Position numbers and translations under genes: made by a program. Shown piece by piece: positions 17,375 through 26,737 of a stretch of DNA of 64,000 nt (position 1 is the stretch's first letter; each line of letters opens with the position of its first letter). The DNA comes from Cypionkella sp049896245 (GTDB taxonomy: Bacteria; Pseudomonadota; Alphaproteobacteria; Rhodobacterales; Rhodobacteraceae). The DNA is taken from NCBI RefSeq assembly GCF_049896245.1, contig NZ_JAFCTX010000006.1:111884-175883 (forward strand), in the 5' to 3' direction. The notes under the pieces were generated by a model. The model was not told where the DNA came from. It saw nothing but the letters and a program-made list of their open reading frames with translations, and ran no database searches.

Positions 17375-19177
17375 ATGCTTGATAATACCCCTCAGGGCGC
17401 ACTCGCAGCCCTAGTGGCCGATCTGAATCGCGCGCTGGTGGCGCAGGACGGTGCTGCGGTGGCCGGGTTGTTTCTGGAAACCGGCTATTGGCGCGATCTG
17501 GCCGCCTTCACTTGGAATCTGAAAACCTGCGAGGGCCGCGCGCAGATTGCGGCGATGACCAAGGCGCAACTGCCGAAAATCGCGCCGAAATCGCTGGCCC
17601 TTGACCCCGGTGAAGCGGTCAGTGACGCCGATGGAGTCACCGAAGGCTGGCTGCTGCTGGAAACCGCCAGCGGGCGCGGTCAGGGCTATATTCGGATGAA
17701 AGACGGCAAGATCTGGACGCTGCTGACCACGCTGCATGAACTCAAGGGCCATGAAGAACCGCGCAAGCTGCGCCGCCCGATGGGGGCCGAGCATGGCCAT
17801 GATCCGATGCGCAAGACGTGGAAGGAAAACCGTGAGGATGAGGCCGCACGGCTGGGCTACGCCGATCAGCCCTATGTGCTGGTGATCGGCGGCGGGCAGG
17901 GCGGCATAGCTTTGGCTGCGCGGTTGCGGCAGTTGTCGGTGCCGACCATCGTGATCGACAAGAACCCCCGCCCCGGCGATCAGTGGCGCAACCGCTACAA
18001 ATCGCTCTGCCTGCATGATCCGGTTTGGTATGATCATTTGCCCTATATCCCGTTCCCCGAAAATTGGCCGGTGTTCGCGCCGAAGGACAAGGTCGGCGAT
18101 TGGCTGGAGATGTACACCAAGGTGATGGAGCTGAATTACTGGTCCTCTACCACCGCCACATCCGCCAGTTATAATGAGGCGAAGGGTGAATGGACCGTTA
18201 CCGTGCTGCGCGACGGGAAGCAGGTTATCCTGCACCCAAAACAGCTTGTGCTTGCCACCGGGATGTCGGGCAAGGCCAATGTGCCGGTCTTTAAGGGGCA
18301 GGATGTCTTCAAAGGCGAGCAGCAACATTCCAGCCAGCACCCCGGCCCGGATGGCTATCGTGGCAAGAAGGTGGTGGTGATCGGGGCCAATAACTCGGCG
18401 CATGATATTTGTGCGGCGCTGTGGGAGAACGGCGCGGATGTGACGATGGTGCAGCGATCTTCCACCCATATCGTCAAATCCGACAGTCTGATGGATGTTT
18501 GCCTAAGCGGGCTTTATTCCGAACAGGCGGTGGCGAATGGCATCACGCATGACAAGGCCGATATGATCTTTGCCTCGGTGCCGTATGGCATCATGGCGGG
18601 CTTCCATGTGCCGCAATATGACGAGATCAAGAAGCGCGACGCGGGGTTTTATGCGGCGCTGGAAAAGGCCGGGTTCCAGTTGGATTTTGGCGATGACGAG
18701 TCCGGTTTGTTCATGAAATACCTGCGGCGGGGGTCGGGCTATTACATTGATGGGGGGGCCTGTGATCTGATCATCGACGGCTCGATCAAGCTGCAATCGG
18801 GCAAGGGTATCAGCCATCTGTCGGAAAGCGCTGTGGTGCTGGACGATGGCACCGAACTGGCCGCCGATCTGGTGGTTTATGCCACGGGGTATGGCTCGAT
18901 GAACGGCTGGGCTGCCGATCTGATCAGTCAGGAAGTGGCGGATAAGGTGGGCAAATGCTGGGGGCTTGGGTCCGATACCACCAAAGACCCCGGCCCGTGG
19001 GAGGGTGAGCAGCGCAACATGTGGAAGCCGACGATGCAGCCCGGCCTGTGGTTTCACGGCGGCAACCTGCACCAATCGCGGCATTATTCGCGCTATCTCG
19101 CCTTGCAACTGAAGGCGCGTCATGTTGGCTTGGACACCTCGGTCTGGGGGCTGGAGCCGCCGCACCATCTGCGCTGA
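17375..19177 (+). CDS. Flavin-dependent monooxygenase with N-terminal NTF2-like domain
   Basis: A 600-residue protein. Residues about 5-125 form an NTF2/SnoaL-like module, and from about 165 onward there is a flavin monooxygenase body. The FAD site VIGGGQGG is near residue 170, the second dinucleotide site VVIGANNSAHD is near 330, and DLVVYATGYGSMN near 510 is the typical ATG motif. The class includes Baeyer-Villiger and N-hydroxylating enzymes. It lies 79 bases after the dehydrogenase and is probably co-transcribed; oxidation of an alcohol to a ketone followed by oxygen insertion would be a coherent route, but this is inferred. Confidence 0.83.
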   Translation: MLDNTPQGALAALVADLNRALVAQDGAAVAGLFLETGYWRDLAAFTWNLKTCEGRAQIAAMTKAQLPKIAPKSLALDPGEAVSDADGVTEGWLLLETASGRGQGYIRMKDGKIWTLLTTLHELKGHEEPRKLRRPMGAEHGHDPMRKTWKENREDEAARLGYADQPYVLVIGGGQGGIALAARLRQLSVPTIVIDKNPRPGDQWRNRYKSLCLHDPVWYDHLPYIPFPENWPVFAPKDKVGDWLEMYTKVMELNYWSSTTATSASYNEAKGEWTVTVLRDGKQVILHPKQLVLATGMSGKANVPVFKGQDVFKGEQQHSSQHPGPDGYRGKKVVVIGANNSAHDICAALWENGADVTMVQRSSTHIVKSDSLMDVCLSGLYSEQAVANGITHDKADMIFASVPYGIMAGFHVPQYDEIKKRDAGFYAALEKAGFQLDFGDDESGLFMKYLRRGSGYYIDGGACDLIIDGSIKLQSGKGISHLSESAVVLDDGTELAADLVVYATGYGSMNGWAADLISQEVADKVGKCWGLGSDTTKDPGPWEGEQRNMWKPTMQPGLWFHGGNLHQSRHYSRYLALQLKARHVGLDTSVWGLEPPHHLR

Positions 19178-19184
19178 GTGTAAG

Positions 19185-19214
19185 CCCAACCGCCGTTTTC
19201 GGGTGACGGTTGGG
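19185..19214 (+). terminator. Hairpin after the monooxygenase gene
   Basis: Arms CCCAACCG (19185-19192) and CGGTTGGG (19207-19214) form a perfect eight-pair stem with a 14-base loop. There is no clear T tract, so termination is probable but not certain. Confidence 0.55.
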
Positions 19215-19354
19215 TGATCCTAGCGCCCGATCCTTCTGCCGATCCAGCCCCGATCATTCAGACCGATTGCCGCAGGCAGCCCTGCACGGGCCGGATTGCG
19301 TTGCTCTAAGCTGCACCACAGATTAGGCATCGCAGGGTCAAAGGCAGGGCGGAT

Positions 19355-21007
19355 ATGACGCGGCAGGACGATCAGGCAACAGCCACAGAGCTGGCCGAGT
19401 TGATAGGCCCCGAGCGGCGCGCGCTGCGTCGGGCGGCGGTTTTGGCGGGGCTGGCGGCGCTGATCTGGCCGTTGCAAGCTGCTTTGGTGGCAGGTGCGCT
19501 GGCTGGATTGCTGACCGATGCCGCGCCGCTTTGGTCCTATGCCGCCGGATTTGCCTTATTGGGGGTGCTGCGCGCGCTTTTGAACCACTGGGCCGAGGGC
19601 ATTGCCTTCACCGCAGGTCTGCGCGTCACCAGCCAGTGCCGGGCGGCGATTGTGGCGCGCGAGGCGTGCCGCAGTGACGGCCCCGCAGCAGGCATTATCG
19701 CCGCCCTCGCCGCCGAAAAGCTGGACGCGCTGTTGCCCTATGTCAGCCGCTACGCCCCGGCGCGGGCGCGGGTGATGCTGGTCCCCGCGCTGATCCTCGC
19801 GCTGGCGTTCTGGCAATCCTGGGCGGTGGGGGTGATCTTTCTGATCACCGGCCCGCTGATCCCGGTGTTCATGGCGCTGATCGGGTGGGCTGCGCAAACC
19901 GCCAGCCAGCGCCAGATGGCCGAGATCGGCAGCCTGAACGATCTGCTGGTCGAGCGCCTGCAAGCCCTGCTGGATATCCGGTTGCTGGGCGCGGGTGAGG
20001 CCGTGGCGCACAGCTTTGCCGAAGCTGCCGACCGTCTGCGTGCGCAAACCATGGCAGTGCTGCGGGTGGCGTTTTTGTCCTCGGCGGTGTTGGAGCTGTT
20101 TGCCGCCATCGGGGTTGCGATGGTGGCGGTCTATGTCGGGTTTTCGCTGTTGGGCCTGCTGGGGTTCGGCAGCTATGCCACACCTTTGACCCCCGCCGCT
20201 GGTATCTTCCTGCTGCTGCTCGCCCCCGAGTTCTACCAACCGCTGCGCGATCTGTCCGCCGCATGGCATGACCGCGCGGCGGCACTGGCGGTGGCTGTGG
20301 AATGGGACGAATGGCAGCGGCGCACCGATCCGCCGCTGCTGGGGCAGGGCGCTGCTGCGGCGCGGTTGGCCGGGCCTGCGGATATCGTCGCCACGGGGCT
20401 GAGGGTGCGGCTTGGACAGCATGTGCTGACCCTGCCGGATTTCAGCCTTGCCGCAGGCGAGACACTCGCGCTGCTCGGGCCAAGTGGTGCTGGCAAGACC
20501 ACTTTGTTACGGTTGCTCGCCGGGATGCTGCAACCTGAAGCGGGGCACATCCGGGTTGCGGGCCAGCCGTTGAATGATCAGACCGCCGATAGCTGGCGCG
20601 CGGGATTGGGCTGGATGCCACAACAGCCGCATTTTCTGAACGCCAGCCTGCGGCATAACCTCAGCCTCGGGCGGTCCGGCGATCTGGCCACCGTGCTGCG
20701 GGCGGTGTCGATGCAAGATGTGATCGCAGGGCTGCCGCAGGGTCTGGCAACCCGGCTGGGCGAGGGCGGTGGTGGGCTTTCGGGCGGCGAGGCGCGCCGA
20801 CTGACCCTTGCCCGCGCCCTGCACGCCCGCCCCGAAGTGCTGCTGGCCGATGAGCCGACCGCCGATCTGGATGCGCTTACCGCCGAGACCGTCACCGCAG
20901 GTCTGCTGACGCTGGCGGCTTCTGGGTGCAGCCTGATCATCGCCACCCATGACGAGGCGCTGGCCGCCCGGATGGGCCGGGTGATCCGGCTGGAGGCGCC
21001 GGTATGA
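19355..21007 (+). CDS. cydD: ABC exporter subunit CydD (cytochrome bd assembly)
   Basis: A 550-residue half-transporter: about six hydrophobic segments in residues 25-310, then a nucleotide-binding domain. Walker A GPSGAGKTT lies near residue 375, the signature LSGGEARR near 473 and Walker B LLADEPTADLD near 495. CydDC exports cysteine and glutathione to the periplasm, which is needed for cytochrome bd assembly. It overlaps cydC by four bases, and the structural genes cydABX follow, so the whole respiratory module is contiguous. Identity rests on context as much as on sequence, because CydD and CydC resemble other exporters. Confidence 0.9.
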   Translation: MTRQDDQATATELAELIGPERRALRRAAVLAGLAALIWPLQAALVAGALAGLLTDAAPLWSYAAGFALLGVLRALLNHWAEGIAFTAGLRVTSQCRAAIVAREACRSDGPAAGIIAALAAEKLDALLPYVSRYAPARARVMLVPALILALAFWQSWAVGVIFLITGPLIPVFMALIGWAAQTASQRQMAEIGSLNDLLVERLQALLDIRLLGAGEAVAHSFAEAADRLRAQTMAVLRVAFLSSAVLELFAAIGVAMVAVYVGFSLLGLLGFGSYATPLTPAAGIFLLLLAPEFYQPLRDLSAAWHDRAAALAVAVEWDEWQRRTDPPLLGQGAAAARLAGPADIVATGLRVRLGQHVLTLPDFSLAAGETLALLGPSGAGKTTLLRLLAGMLQPEAGHIRVAGQPLNDQTADSWRAGLGWMPQQPHFLNASLRHNLSLGRSGDLATVLRAVSMQDVIAGLPQGLATRLGEGGGGLSGGEARRLTLARALHARPEVLLADEPTADLDALTAETVTAGLLTLAASGCSLIIATHDEALAARMGRVIRLEAPV

Positions 21008-22641
21008 AGGCCCTTTGGCAGGTGTTTTTGTGGATATGGCGCGACCAGCGCATTCCGCTGTTGCGCGGGGCTTTGCTGGGTGTGGTGGTGCTGCTGGCCG
21101 GGGTCGCCTTGCTGGGGCTATCGGGCTGGTTCATCACCGCTGCCGCTGCGGCAGGGATGGCCGGGGTTGGGGTATCGTTTGACGTGTTCCGCCCCTCGGC
21201 CTCGGTGCGCTTCCTCGCCTTAGGCCGCACCGCCGCGCGCTATGGCGAGCGGGTTTTAACGCATGACGCGACCCTGCGGGCTTTTGCCACCCTGCGGGTG
21301 CGCCTGCTGCAAAGCTATACACGCGCGCCTTATGACCGGCTGAGCCGTCTGCGTGGCCCGCAGATGCTGAACCGTCTCACCGCCGATATTGACGCGCTGG
21401 ATGGTCTGCCGTTGCGGTTGATCCTGCCGCTGATCGCTGGGATCGCGACGCAACTGCTTACTTTTGCGCTGCTTTGGGCGCTGGTGGGGGTGGGCGTTGC
21501 CGCCACCTTGGCGTTGGGCTTTGTCGGTGGTGGCGCTGTGGTGCTGATCTGGGCGGGCAGGGCGGGCTTTGCGCCCTCGCGCCGCGCCGAACTGGCAGCC
21601 CAAGCCTTTCGCAGCCGCGTCATAGATCTGGTGCAAGCGCGCGGTGATCTTGCGATCTACGGCCAACTTGCGGCGCAGACCGCCGCGGTTCTGGCTGCAG
21701 ACCGCCGCAGGCAAGCCGCCCGCCTTGCGCAAGACCGTGTCGAGCGGCGGGCGGGCCTTGCGCTGTCTTGCCTTGGCACCGGGCTGGCGACGGTGGCCTT
21801 GGCGTTGGGCATGGCGCTGGTGCAACGCGGCCAGCTTAGCCCCGCGCTGGCCGCGCTGGGCTTCTTTGCCGCCCTCGCTTTGTCGGAAACCGTATCCCCG
21901 CTGCGCCGTGCGGTGGCTGAACTGGGCCGGATGACCCTTGCCGCCCGCCGCGTGGTGCAGGGCCTGTCCGCGCCCGCGCTTCAAACCGGGCAAAACCACA
22001 CCGCGACCACGCTGCGCTTCGAGGCCGTCAGCCACCACCGCCCCGATGCTGCCCGCCCCAGTCTGCACCCGCTCAGCTTCAGCCTGCATCCCGGCGAAAC
22101 CCTCGCCCTTGTCGGCCCCAGCGGTGCGGGAAAATCCACCGCTTTGTTGCTTGCCGCAGGTCTGCTTCGCCCCAGCAGTGGCACGATCTGGCTGGGCGAC
22201 CACAAACTGCCCGACTGGGATGAGACGGCCCTGCGTGCGCAACTGACCCTGATCCCGCAACGCGCCGCCCTGATGGCGGGTAGCATCCGTCAAGCGTTGA
22301 GCCTCGCCGCACCCGAGGCAGACGACCCGTCGCTGTGGGCGGCGCTGCAAGCCGTGGCTTTGGACCAAGTCATCCGTGCCAAAGGCGGCCTTGACGCCCA
22401 ACTCGGGCCACGTGGCGCGGGCCTTTCCGGCGGCGAAGCCCGTCGCCTGAGCATCGCCCGGGCCCTGTTGCGCCGCCCCGCGATCCTGCTGTTGGACGAG
22501 CCGACCGAGGGGCTTGATACCGCCACCGCCCGCGACGTTCTGCACGGCATCCGCCGCTCTCTGCCCCATGCCGCGATCCTGACTGCGTCACATCGCCCTG
22601 TCGAGCTGGATTGGGCTGACATTGTGCGGATGCTGCCTTAA
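21004..22641 (+). CDS. cydC: ABC exporter subunit CydC (cytochrome bd assembly)
   Basis: A 545-residue half-transporter starting inside the cydD stop region (ATGA overlap). The membrane domain occupies roughly residues 15-305, including the conserved LGLSGWFITAAAAAGMAG near the start, followed by Walker A GPSGAGKST near residue 370, signature LSGGEARR and Walker B LLLDEPTEGLD. It forms the heterodimer CydDC with the preceding product. The 91-base gap to cydA contains a separate ribosome site and possibly a promoter. Confidence 0.9.
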   Translation: MKALWQVFLWIWRDQRIPLLRGALLGVVVLLAGVALLGLSGWFITAAAAAGMAGVGVSFDVFRPSASVRFLALGRTAARYGERVLTHDATLRAFATLRVRLLQSYTRAPYDRLSRLRGPQMLNRLTADIDALDGLPLRLILPLIAGIATQLLTFALLWALVGVGVAATLALGFVGGGAVVLIWAGRAGFAPSRRAELAAQAFRSRVIDLVQARGDLAIYGQLAAQTAAVLAADRRRQAARLAQDRVERRAGLALSCLGTGLATVALALGMALVQRGQLSPALAALGFFAALALSETVSPLRRAVAELGRMTLAARRVVQGLSAPALQTGQNHTATTLRFEAVSHHRPDAARPSLHPLSFSLHPGETLALVGPSGAGKSTALLLAAGLLRPSSGTIWLGDHKLPDWDETALRAQLTLIPQRAALMAGSIRQALSLAAPEADDPSLWAALQAVALDQVIRAKGGLDAQLGPRGAGLSGGEARRLSIARALLRRPAILLLDEPTEGLDTATARDVLHGIRRSLPHAAILTASHRPVELDWADIVRMLP

Positions 22642-22732
22642 ATTATAATCTGTGATATAGCTTAGCCCGTGCGATTGGGTGCAGGCTTGAAACAGCAAGC
22701 GATATCGGTCCCCGATCAGCAGGAGCACATCC

Positions 22733-24343
22733 ATGGAATTCGGCATTGTTGAGCTTTCGCGGCTACAATTCGCCACCACCGCGATGTTTCACTTCCTGTT
22801 CGTGCCGCTGACCATCGGCCTGTCGATCATCGTCGCCATCATGGAAACGGTCTATGTGATGACCAATCGCCCGATCTGGCGGCAGATGACCAAGTTCTGG
22901 GGCGCATTGTTCGGCATCAACTTTGCGATTGGTGTGGCGACCGGCATCACCATGGAATTCCAGTTTGGCATGAATTGGAGCTACTATAGCCAATACGTTG
23001 GCGACATATTCGGCGCACCCCTCGCCATCGAGGGTCTGATGGCGTTCTTTCTGGAAGCCACCTTCGTCGGCCTGTTCTTCTTCGGTTGGGACAAGCTGAG
23101 CAAAGTCGCCCATCTCGCGGTGGCTTGGCTGGTTGCAATCGGCTCTAACTTCTCAGCTTTGTGGATTCTGATCGCCAATGGCTGGATGCAAGACCCGGTG
23201 GGGGCCGAATTTAACCCAATGACGATGCGGATGGAGATGACCGATTTCTGGGCCGTGCTGTTCAACGAAGTGGCGCAGGCGAAATTCGTTCATACCGTGT
23301 CGGCGGGCTATGTCACCGCCTCGGTCTTCGTGTTGGGCGTCTCGGCTTGGTATCTGCTGCGCGACCGCCATGTTGAACTCGCGCGCCGTTCCATTGCAGT
23401 GGCGGCGGCGTTTGGCCTCGCCTCGGCGTTTTCGGTCGTGCTGTTGGGCGACGAATCCGGCTACAACGCCACCCACAGCCAAAAGATGAAACTCGCGGCG
23501 ATTGAGGGCATGTGGCACACCGAACCCGCCCCCGCCGCGATCACCGCCTTCGGCTTCCCGGATCAAGAGGCGCGCGAGACGCATTACGCCATCCATATCC
23601 CCTATGTGATGGGCCTGATTGGCACCCGGTCTTTGACCGCCGAAATTCCCGGCATCACGGAACTGGTGGAGCAGGCAGAGGTCCGCATTCGCTCGGGCAT
23701 GATCGCCTATGAGGCGCTGCTGACCCTGCGCGCCGAGCGTGAGGCGACGCCTGCGGTGGTGAAAGATACGTTCGAGTTGCACTCTGCCGACCTCGGCTTT
23801 GCCCTGCTCCTGCGTAAATATACCGATACGCCGCATCTGGCGACCGAAGCGCAGATCAAGATGGCCGCGAATGACACCGTGCCCACCGTCTGGCCGCTGT
23901 TCTGGGCTTTCCGCATCATGGCGGGCCTTGGGTTTTTGTTCATCGGCACCATGATCTACTTCTTCTACCGCGCCTCGTTCAAGCGGATGCAATTCCCGCG
24001 CCCGGCGCTGCATATGGCGGTCTGGATGATCCCTGCACCATGGATTGCCGCCGAAATGGGCTGGTTTGTTGCCGAATTTGGCCGCCAGCCCTGGACGGTG
24101 GACGGCGTGCTGCCCACCGCGATGTCGGTCTCGGCGCTGTCGATGACCGAGGTGGCGATCACGTTGGCGGGCTTTGTGATCTTCTATTCGGTGCTGTTCG
24201 TGGTCGAGATGGGGTTGATGCTGAAATACATCCGCAAAGGCCCGTTCCTTGAGGTGGCCGAAACCGAGGCTTGGATGAAGCGCCATGAAATCCGGCTGAT
24301 GGGGCGCAAAAACGCCGATGCCATCGCAATGCCAGCGGAGTAA
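22733..24343 (+). CDS. cydA: Cytochrome bd ubiquinol oxidase subunit I
   Basis: A 536-residue membrane protein that carries hemes b558, b595 and d and oxidises ubiquinol while reducing oxygen to water. His20 in TTAMFHFLFVPLT corresponds to the N-terminal heme ligand, KFVHTVSAGYVTAS contains the second histidine, and the quinol-loop sequence GRQPWTVDGVLPT is intact. An AGGAG site precedes the ATG. It is the first structural gene of cydABX, downstream of cydDC. High oxygen affinity suggests use under low oxygen; no FNR or ArcA site was confidently seen. Confidence 0.96.
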   Translation: MEFGIVELSRLQFATTAMFHFLFVPLTIGLSIIVAIMETVYVMTNRPIWRQMTKFWGALFGINFAIGVATGITMEFQFGMNWSYYSQYVGDIFGAPLAIEGLMAFFLEATFVGLFFFGWDKLSKVAHLAVAWLVAIGSNFSALWILIANGWMQDPVGAEFNPMTMRMEMTDFWAVLFNEVAQAKFVHTVSAGYVTASVFVLGVSAWYLLRDRHVELARRSIAVAAAFGLASAFSVVLLGDESGYNATHSQKMKLAAIEGMWHTEPAPAAITAFGFPDQEARETHYAIHIPYVMGLIGTRSLTAEIPGITELVEQAEVRIRSGMIAYEALLTLRAEREATPAVVKDTFELHSADLGFALLLRKYTDTPHLATEAQIKMAANDTVPTVWPLFWAFRIMAGLGFLFIGTMIYFFYRASFKRMQFPRPALHMAVWMIPAPWIAAEMGWFVAEFGRQPWTVDGVLPTAMSVSALSMTEVAITLAGFVIFYSVLFVVEMGLMLKYIRKGPFLEVAETEAWMKRHEIRLMGRKNADAIAMPAE

Positions 24344-24347
24344 CACC

Positions 24348-25511
24348 ATGATCTTGCATGAACTTCTCAGCTATGAAACCCTGCGCCTGACATGGTGGGT
24401 TTTGGTCGGCGTGCTGCTGATCGGCTTTGCGCTGACCGATGGCTTCGATATGGGCGTCGGGGCTTTGCTGCCCTTCGTTGCCAAAACCGACACCGAGCGC
24501 CGGGTGGCGATCAACACCATAGGCCCGGTGTGGGAGGGCAATCAGGTCTGGTTCATCGTCGGTGGTGCTGCGATTTTCGCCGCTTGGCCGCCACTTTATG
24601 CGGTTTCGTTTTCAGGGTTTTATCTGGCGATGTGGCTGGTGCTGGCGGCGCTGATCGTCCGACCCGTGGCGTTCAAATATCGCTCCAAACGCGACGATCC
24701 GCGCTGGCGGGCGCTATGGGATTGGGCATTGTTCGCGGGCGGTGCTGTGCCTGCCACGATCTTCGGCGTCGCGGTTGGCAATGTGTTGCAAGGTGTGCCG
24801 TTCCATTTTACCGACGATCTGCACGCGATCTACGAAGGCGTTTGGTACATGAAATTCCTCAGCCTTCTCAATCCTTTTGCGCTTTGTGCTGGCCTCGTCT
24901 CATTGTCTATGCTGGTGATGCATGGTGCTGCTTGGCTGACCCTGAAAGCGGAAGGCCCGGTGCAAATCCGCGCCCGTCGGATTGGGTCGTGGGCAGCACT
25001 GGTGGCGGTTGGCGGTTATATCGGCTTAGGCCTCTGGCTGGCCTACGGCTTTGACGGCTATCAGATCGCGGGCGCTTACCTCACCGACGGCCCGTCTAAC
25101 CCGCTGCATTTCGAGGTGACGAAGGGCGGCAGTTGGATGCAGGCCTACGCCCTGCGGCCTTGGATCGTGATTGCCCCCGCGATGGGTGTGCTGGGCGGGC
25201 TGTTGGCGTTCCTCGGCCTGAGGGCAGGGCGCGAAATCACAACGCTGCTCGCCTCCAAAATGGCGATTTTCGGCATGATAGCCTCGGTCGGGCTGACGAT
25301 GTTTCCGTTCATTCTGCCCTCATCCAGCGATCCGCGATCCTCGCTGACGGTCTGGAACGCCTCATCCTCACACCTGACTTTGTTCATCATGCTGGTGGTT
25401 ACGGCGATCTTCCTGCCGCTGATCCTGATCTACACTGCGTGGGTTTACAAAGTGCTCTGGGGCAAAGTCACCGAGGCGGATGTCTCGGAAAACTCCCACG
25501 GTCTTTACTGA
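24348..25511 (+). CDS. cydB: Cytochrome bd ubiquinol oxidase subunit II
   Basis: A 387-residue membrane protein starting four bases after cydA. The ATG at 24348 is preferred over an upstream in-frame start inside cydA. Family landmarks are visible: WWVLVGVLLIGFALTDGFDM near residue 16, IGPVWEGNQVWFIVGGAA near residue 60 and FPFILPSSSDPRSSLTVW near residue 325. It forms the CydAB heterodimer. The length is usual for the family. Confidence 0.96.
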   Translation: MILHELLSYETLRLTWWVLVGVLLIGFALTDGFDMGVGALLPFVAKTDTERRVAINTIGPVWEGNQVWFIVGGAAIFAAWPPLYAVSFSGFYLAMWLVLAALIVRPVAFKYRSKRDDPRWRALWDWALFAGGAVPATIFGVAVGNVLQGVPFHFTDDLHAIYEGVWYMKFLSLLNPFALCAGLVSLSMLVMHGAAWLTLKAEGPVQIRARRIGSWAALVAVGGYIGLGLWLAYGFDGYQIAGAYLTDGPSNPLHFEVTKGGSWMQAYALRPWIVIAPAMGVLGGLLAFLGLRAGREITTLLASKMAIFGMIASVGLTMFPFILPSSSDPRSSLTVWNASSSHLTLFIMLVVTAIFLPLILIYTAWVYKVLWGKVTEADVSENSHGLY

Positions 25512-25523
25512 AAGGACAAGAAT

Positions 25524-25649
25524 ATGTGGTATTTCGCTTGGATGCTCGGCCTGCCGCTGGCCGCAATGTTCGCGGTGGTTAACGCGATGTGGCTTGAGAT
25601 GCTGGAAGACAGCCGCAAAATCGGCAGCCTTGACGACGCCGAAGACTAA
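25524..25649 (+). CDS. cydX: Cytochrome bd small subunit CydX
   Basis: A 41-residue single-span membrane protein beginning MWYFAWMLGLPLAAMF, the typical CydX N-terminus, with an acidic tail (SLDDAED). It lies 12 bases after cydB with an AAGGACAAG ribosome site. CydX stabilises the bd oxidase and its heme d. Its stop codon overlaps the stop region of the convergent glycosyltransferase gene by four bases. It is easily missed because of its size. Confidence 0.93.
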   Translation: MWYFAWMLGLPLAAMFAVVNAMWLEMLEDSRKIGSLDDAED

Positions 25650-26647
25650 CGCAGCCAAAGCCCTTCGCGCTTCAGCACAAACCTGATCGCCTGCTCGCGC
25701 CGGGGCAGGTCGTCACGGTCGAACAACGCCCGCACCTTGCGACCCCGGTTCTGATAAATCATCAACCGCGCGGGCTCGTGATCCCGCAGAATCCGCCGCA
25801 AATCCTTTTGCCCTGCCACATGTTCTAAAACTTCAACCACTTGGTCACTTTCCCGCGCATAAAGCAGAGGTAAAGTGCGGTAATGACAAGTCACATCGCC
25901 ATCTAAACCCGCCAGCGCAGCACCCGGACGCCCGCCACCAAAGCTGTGAATGACCAAAGGCAAAGCGATCTGATCCAGCCACGGGTAAATTTCCTGACAC
26001 ACCAAAGCCTCTGGCCGATCATCGCGAATGGCCAGTGCATAGTCCAAAAACCGCTGCCCGAACGCCTGCGGGCTGGCATGAAAAAACCACCCGGCGTTGA
26101 AATATAGGAAGCGTTGCCAGTAATTCTGCGGCTGGCTCGGATCAATCGTATCGTCGAACTCCAAGCCAAACCGATTATACAGCGCGCGCCATGTCGCGGC
26201 CAAATCCGGCCCATACAATTCTTGCACAGGCCAAGTCCCCTCGCGCCGCATCGAGGCTGCGGGTTTGGCGAAATCAAACCCCACCGTGTCGAAATCACCC
26301 GTGATCAGCGTATCGGTGTCCAGAAACAAGAACGGCTGATCCGGCAGTGCCGCCAATGCCTCAATCTTATTGCCATGCGGATAGCTTTGCCCGAAATGTA
26401 CCGCCTCAAACGGCACAAACTCCGCGCCGAGGTCCAGCAACATCCCCCGCACCGCTGCATCGCTGACAGCAACAGATTTCGGCCAAGCCCCGCCCTGCTG
26501 CGGTTCGGCCAAGTAAAGCTTGCCCGCAAAATCCGCGTTGGTCGCCCGCAACGACGCCGCCAGCAACAAAGCCTCATACTGAAGCCGCCCTGCCTGCACC
26601 ACCGCGACGATATTGAACGCTTGCCGCGCGGGCTTGGGATCGGTCAT
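25646..26647 (-). CDS. Glycosyltransferase-like protein with DxD motif (paralogue 2)
   Basis: A 333-residue soluble protein homologous to the one at 7396-8313. Shared landmarks are LLLAASLRA (residues 27-35), SYPHGNKI (88-95), a DTD triad at 110-112 in FLFLDTDTL, and LDQIALPL further on. These fit a GT-A-type nucleotide-sugar fold. Here the gene is not in a sugar cluster: it converges on cydX with a four-base overlap and is divergent from the small secreted protein gene. Donor and acceptor are unknown. Confidence 0.64.
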   Translation of the reverse strand: MTDPKPARQAFNIVAVVQAGRLQYEALLLAASLRATNADFAGKLYLAEPQQGGAWPKSVAVSDAAVRGMLLDLGAEFVPFEAVHFGQSYPHGNKIEALAALPDQPFLFLDTDTLITGDFDTVGFDFAKPAASMRREGTWPVQELYGPDLAATWRALYNRFGLEFDDTIDPSQPQNYWQRFLYFNAGWFFHASPQAFGQRFLDYALAIRDDRPEALVCQEIYPWLDQIALPLVIHSFGGGRPGAALAGLDGDVTCHYRTLPLLYARESDQVVEVLEHVAGQKDLRRILRDHEPARLMIYQNRGRKVRALFDRDDLPRREQAIRFVLKREGLWLR

Positions 26648-26737
26648 GTTTCTCTCGCGGGGATGGGCCCCCGTGCTGCTGCTGTTGGCGCGACATTAGG
26701 CGCGATTGCAGGGCAGCAAAAGCAAAAGGAGGTTCAG

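Noticed and set aside
17411..18469. Long leftward open frame inside the monooxygenase gene
   Set aside because: It is antisense to FAD and NADP motifs and shows only GC-rich codon shadow composition.
21256..22569. Leftward 437-codon open frame inside cydC
   Set aside because: It is antisense to Walker motifs of CydC and rich in Arg and Gln, typical of shadow frames in GC-rich DNA.
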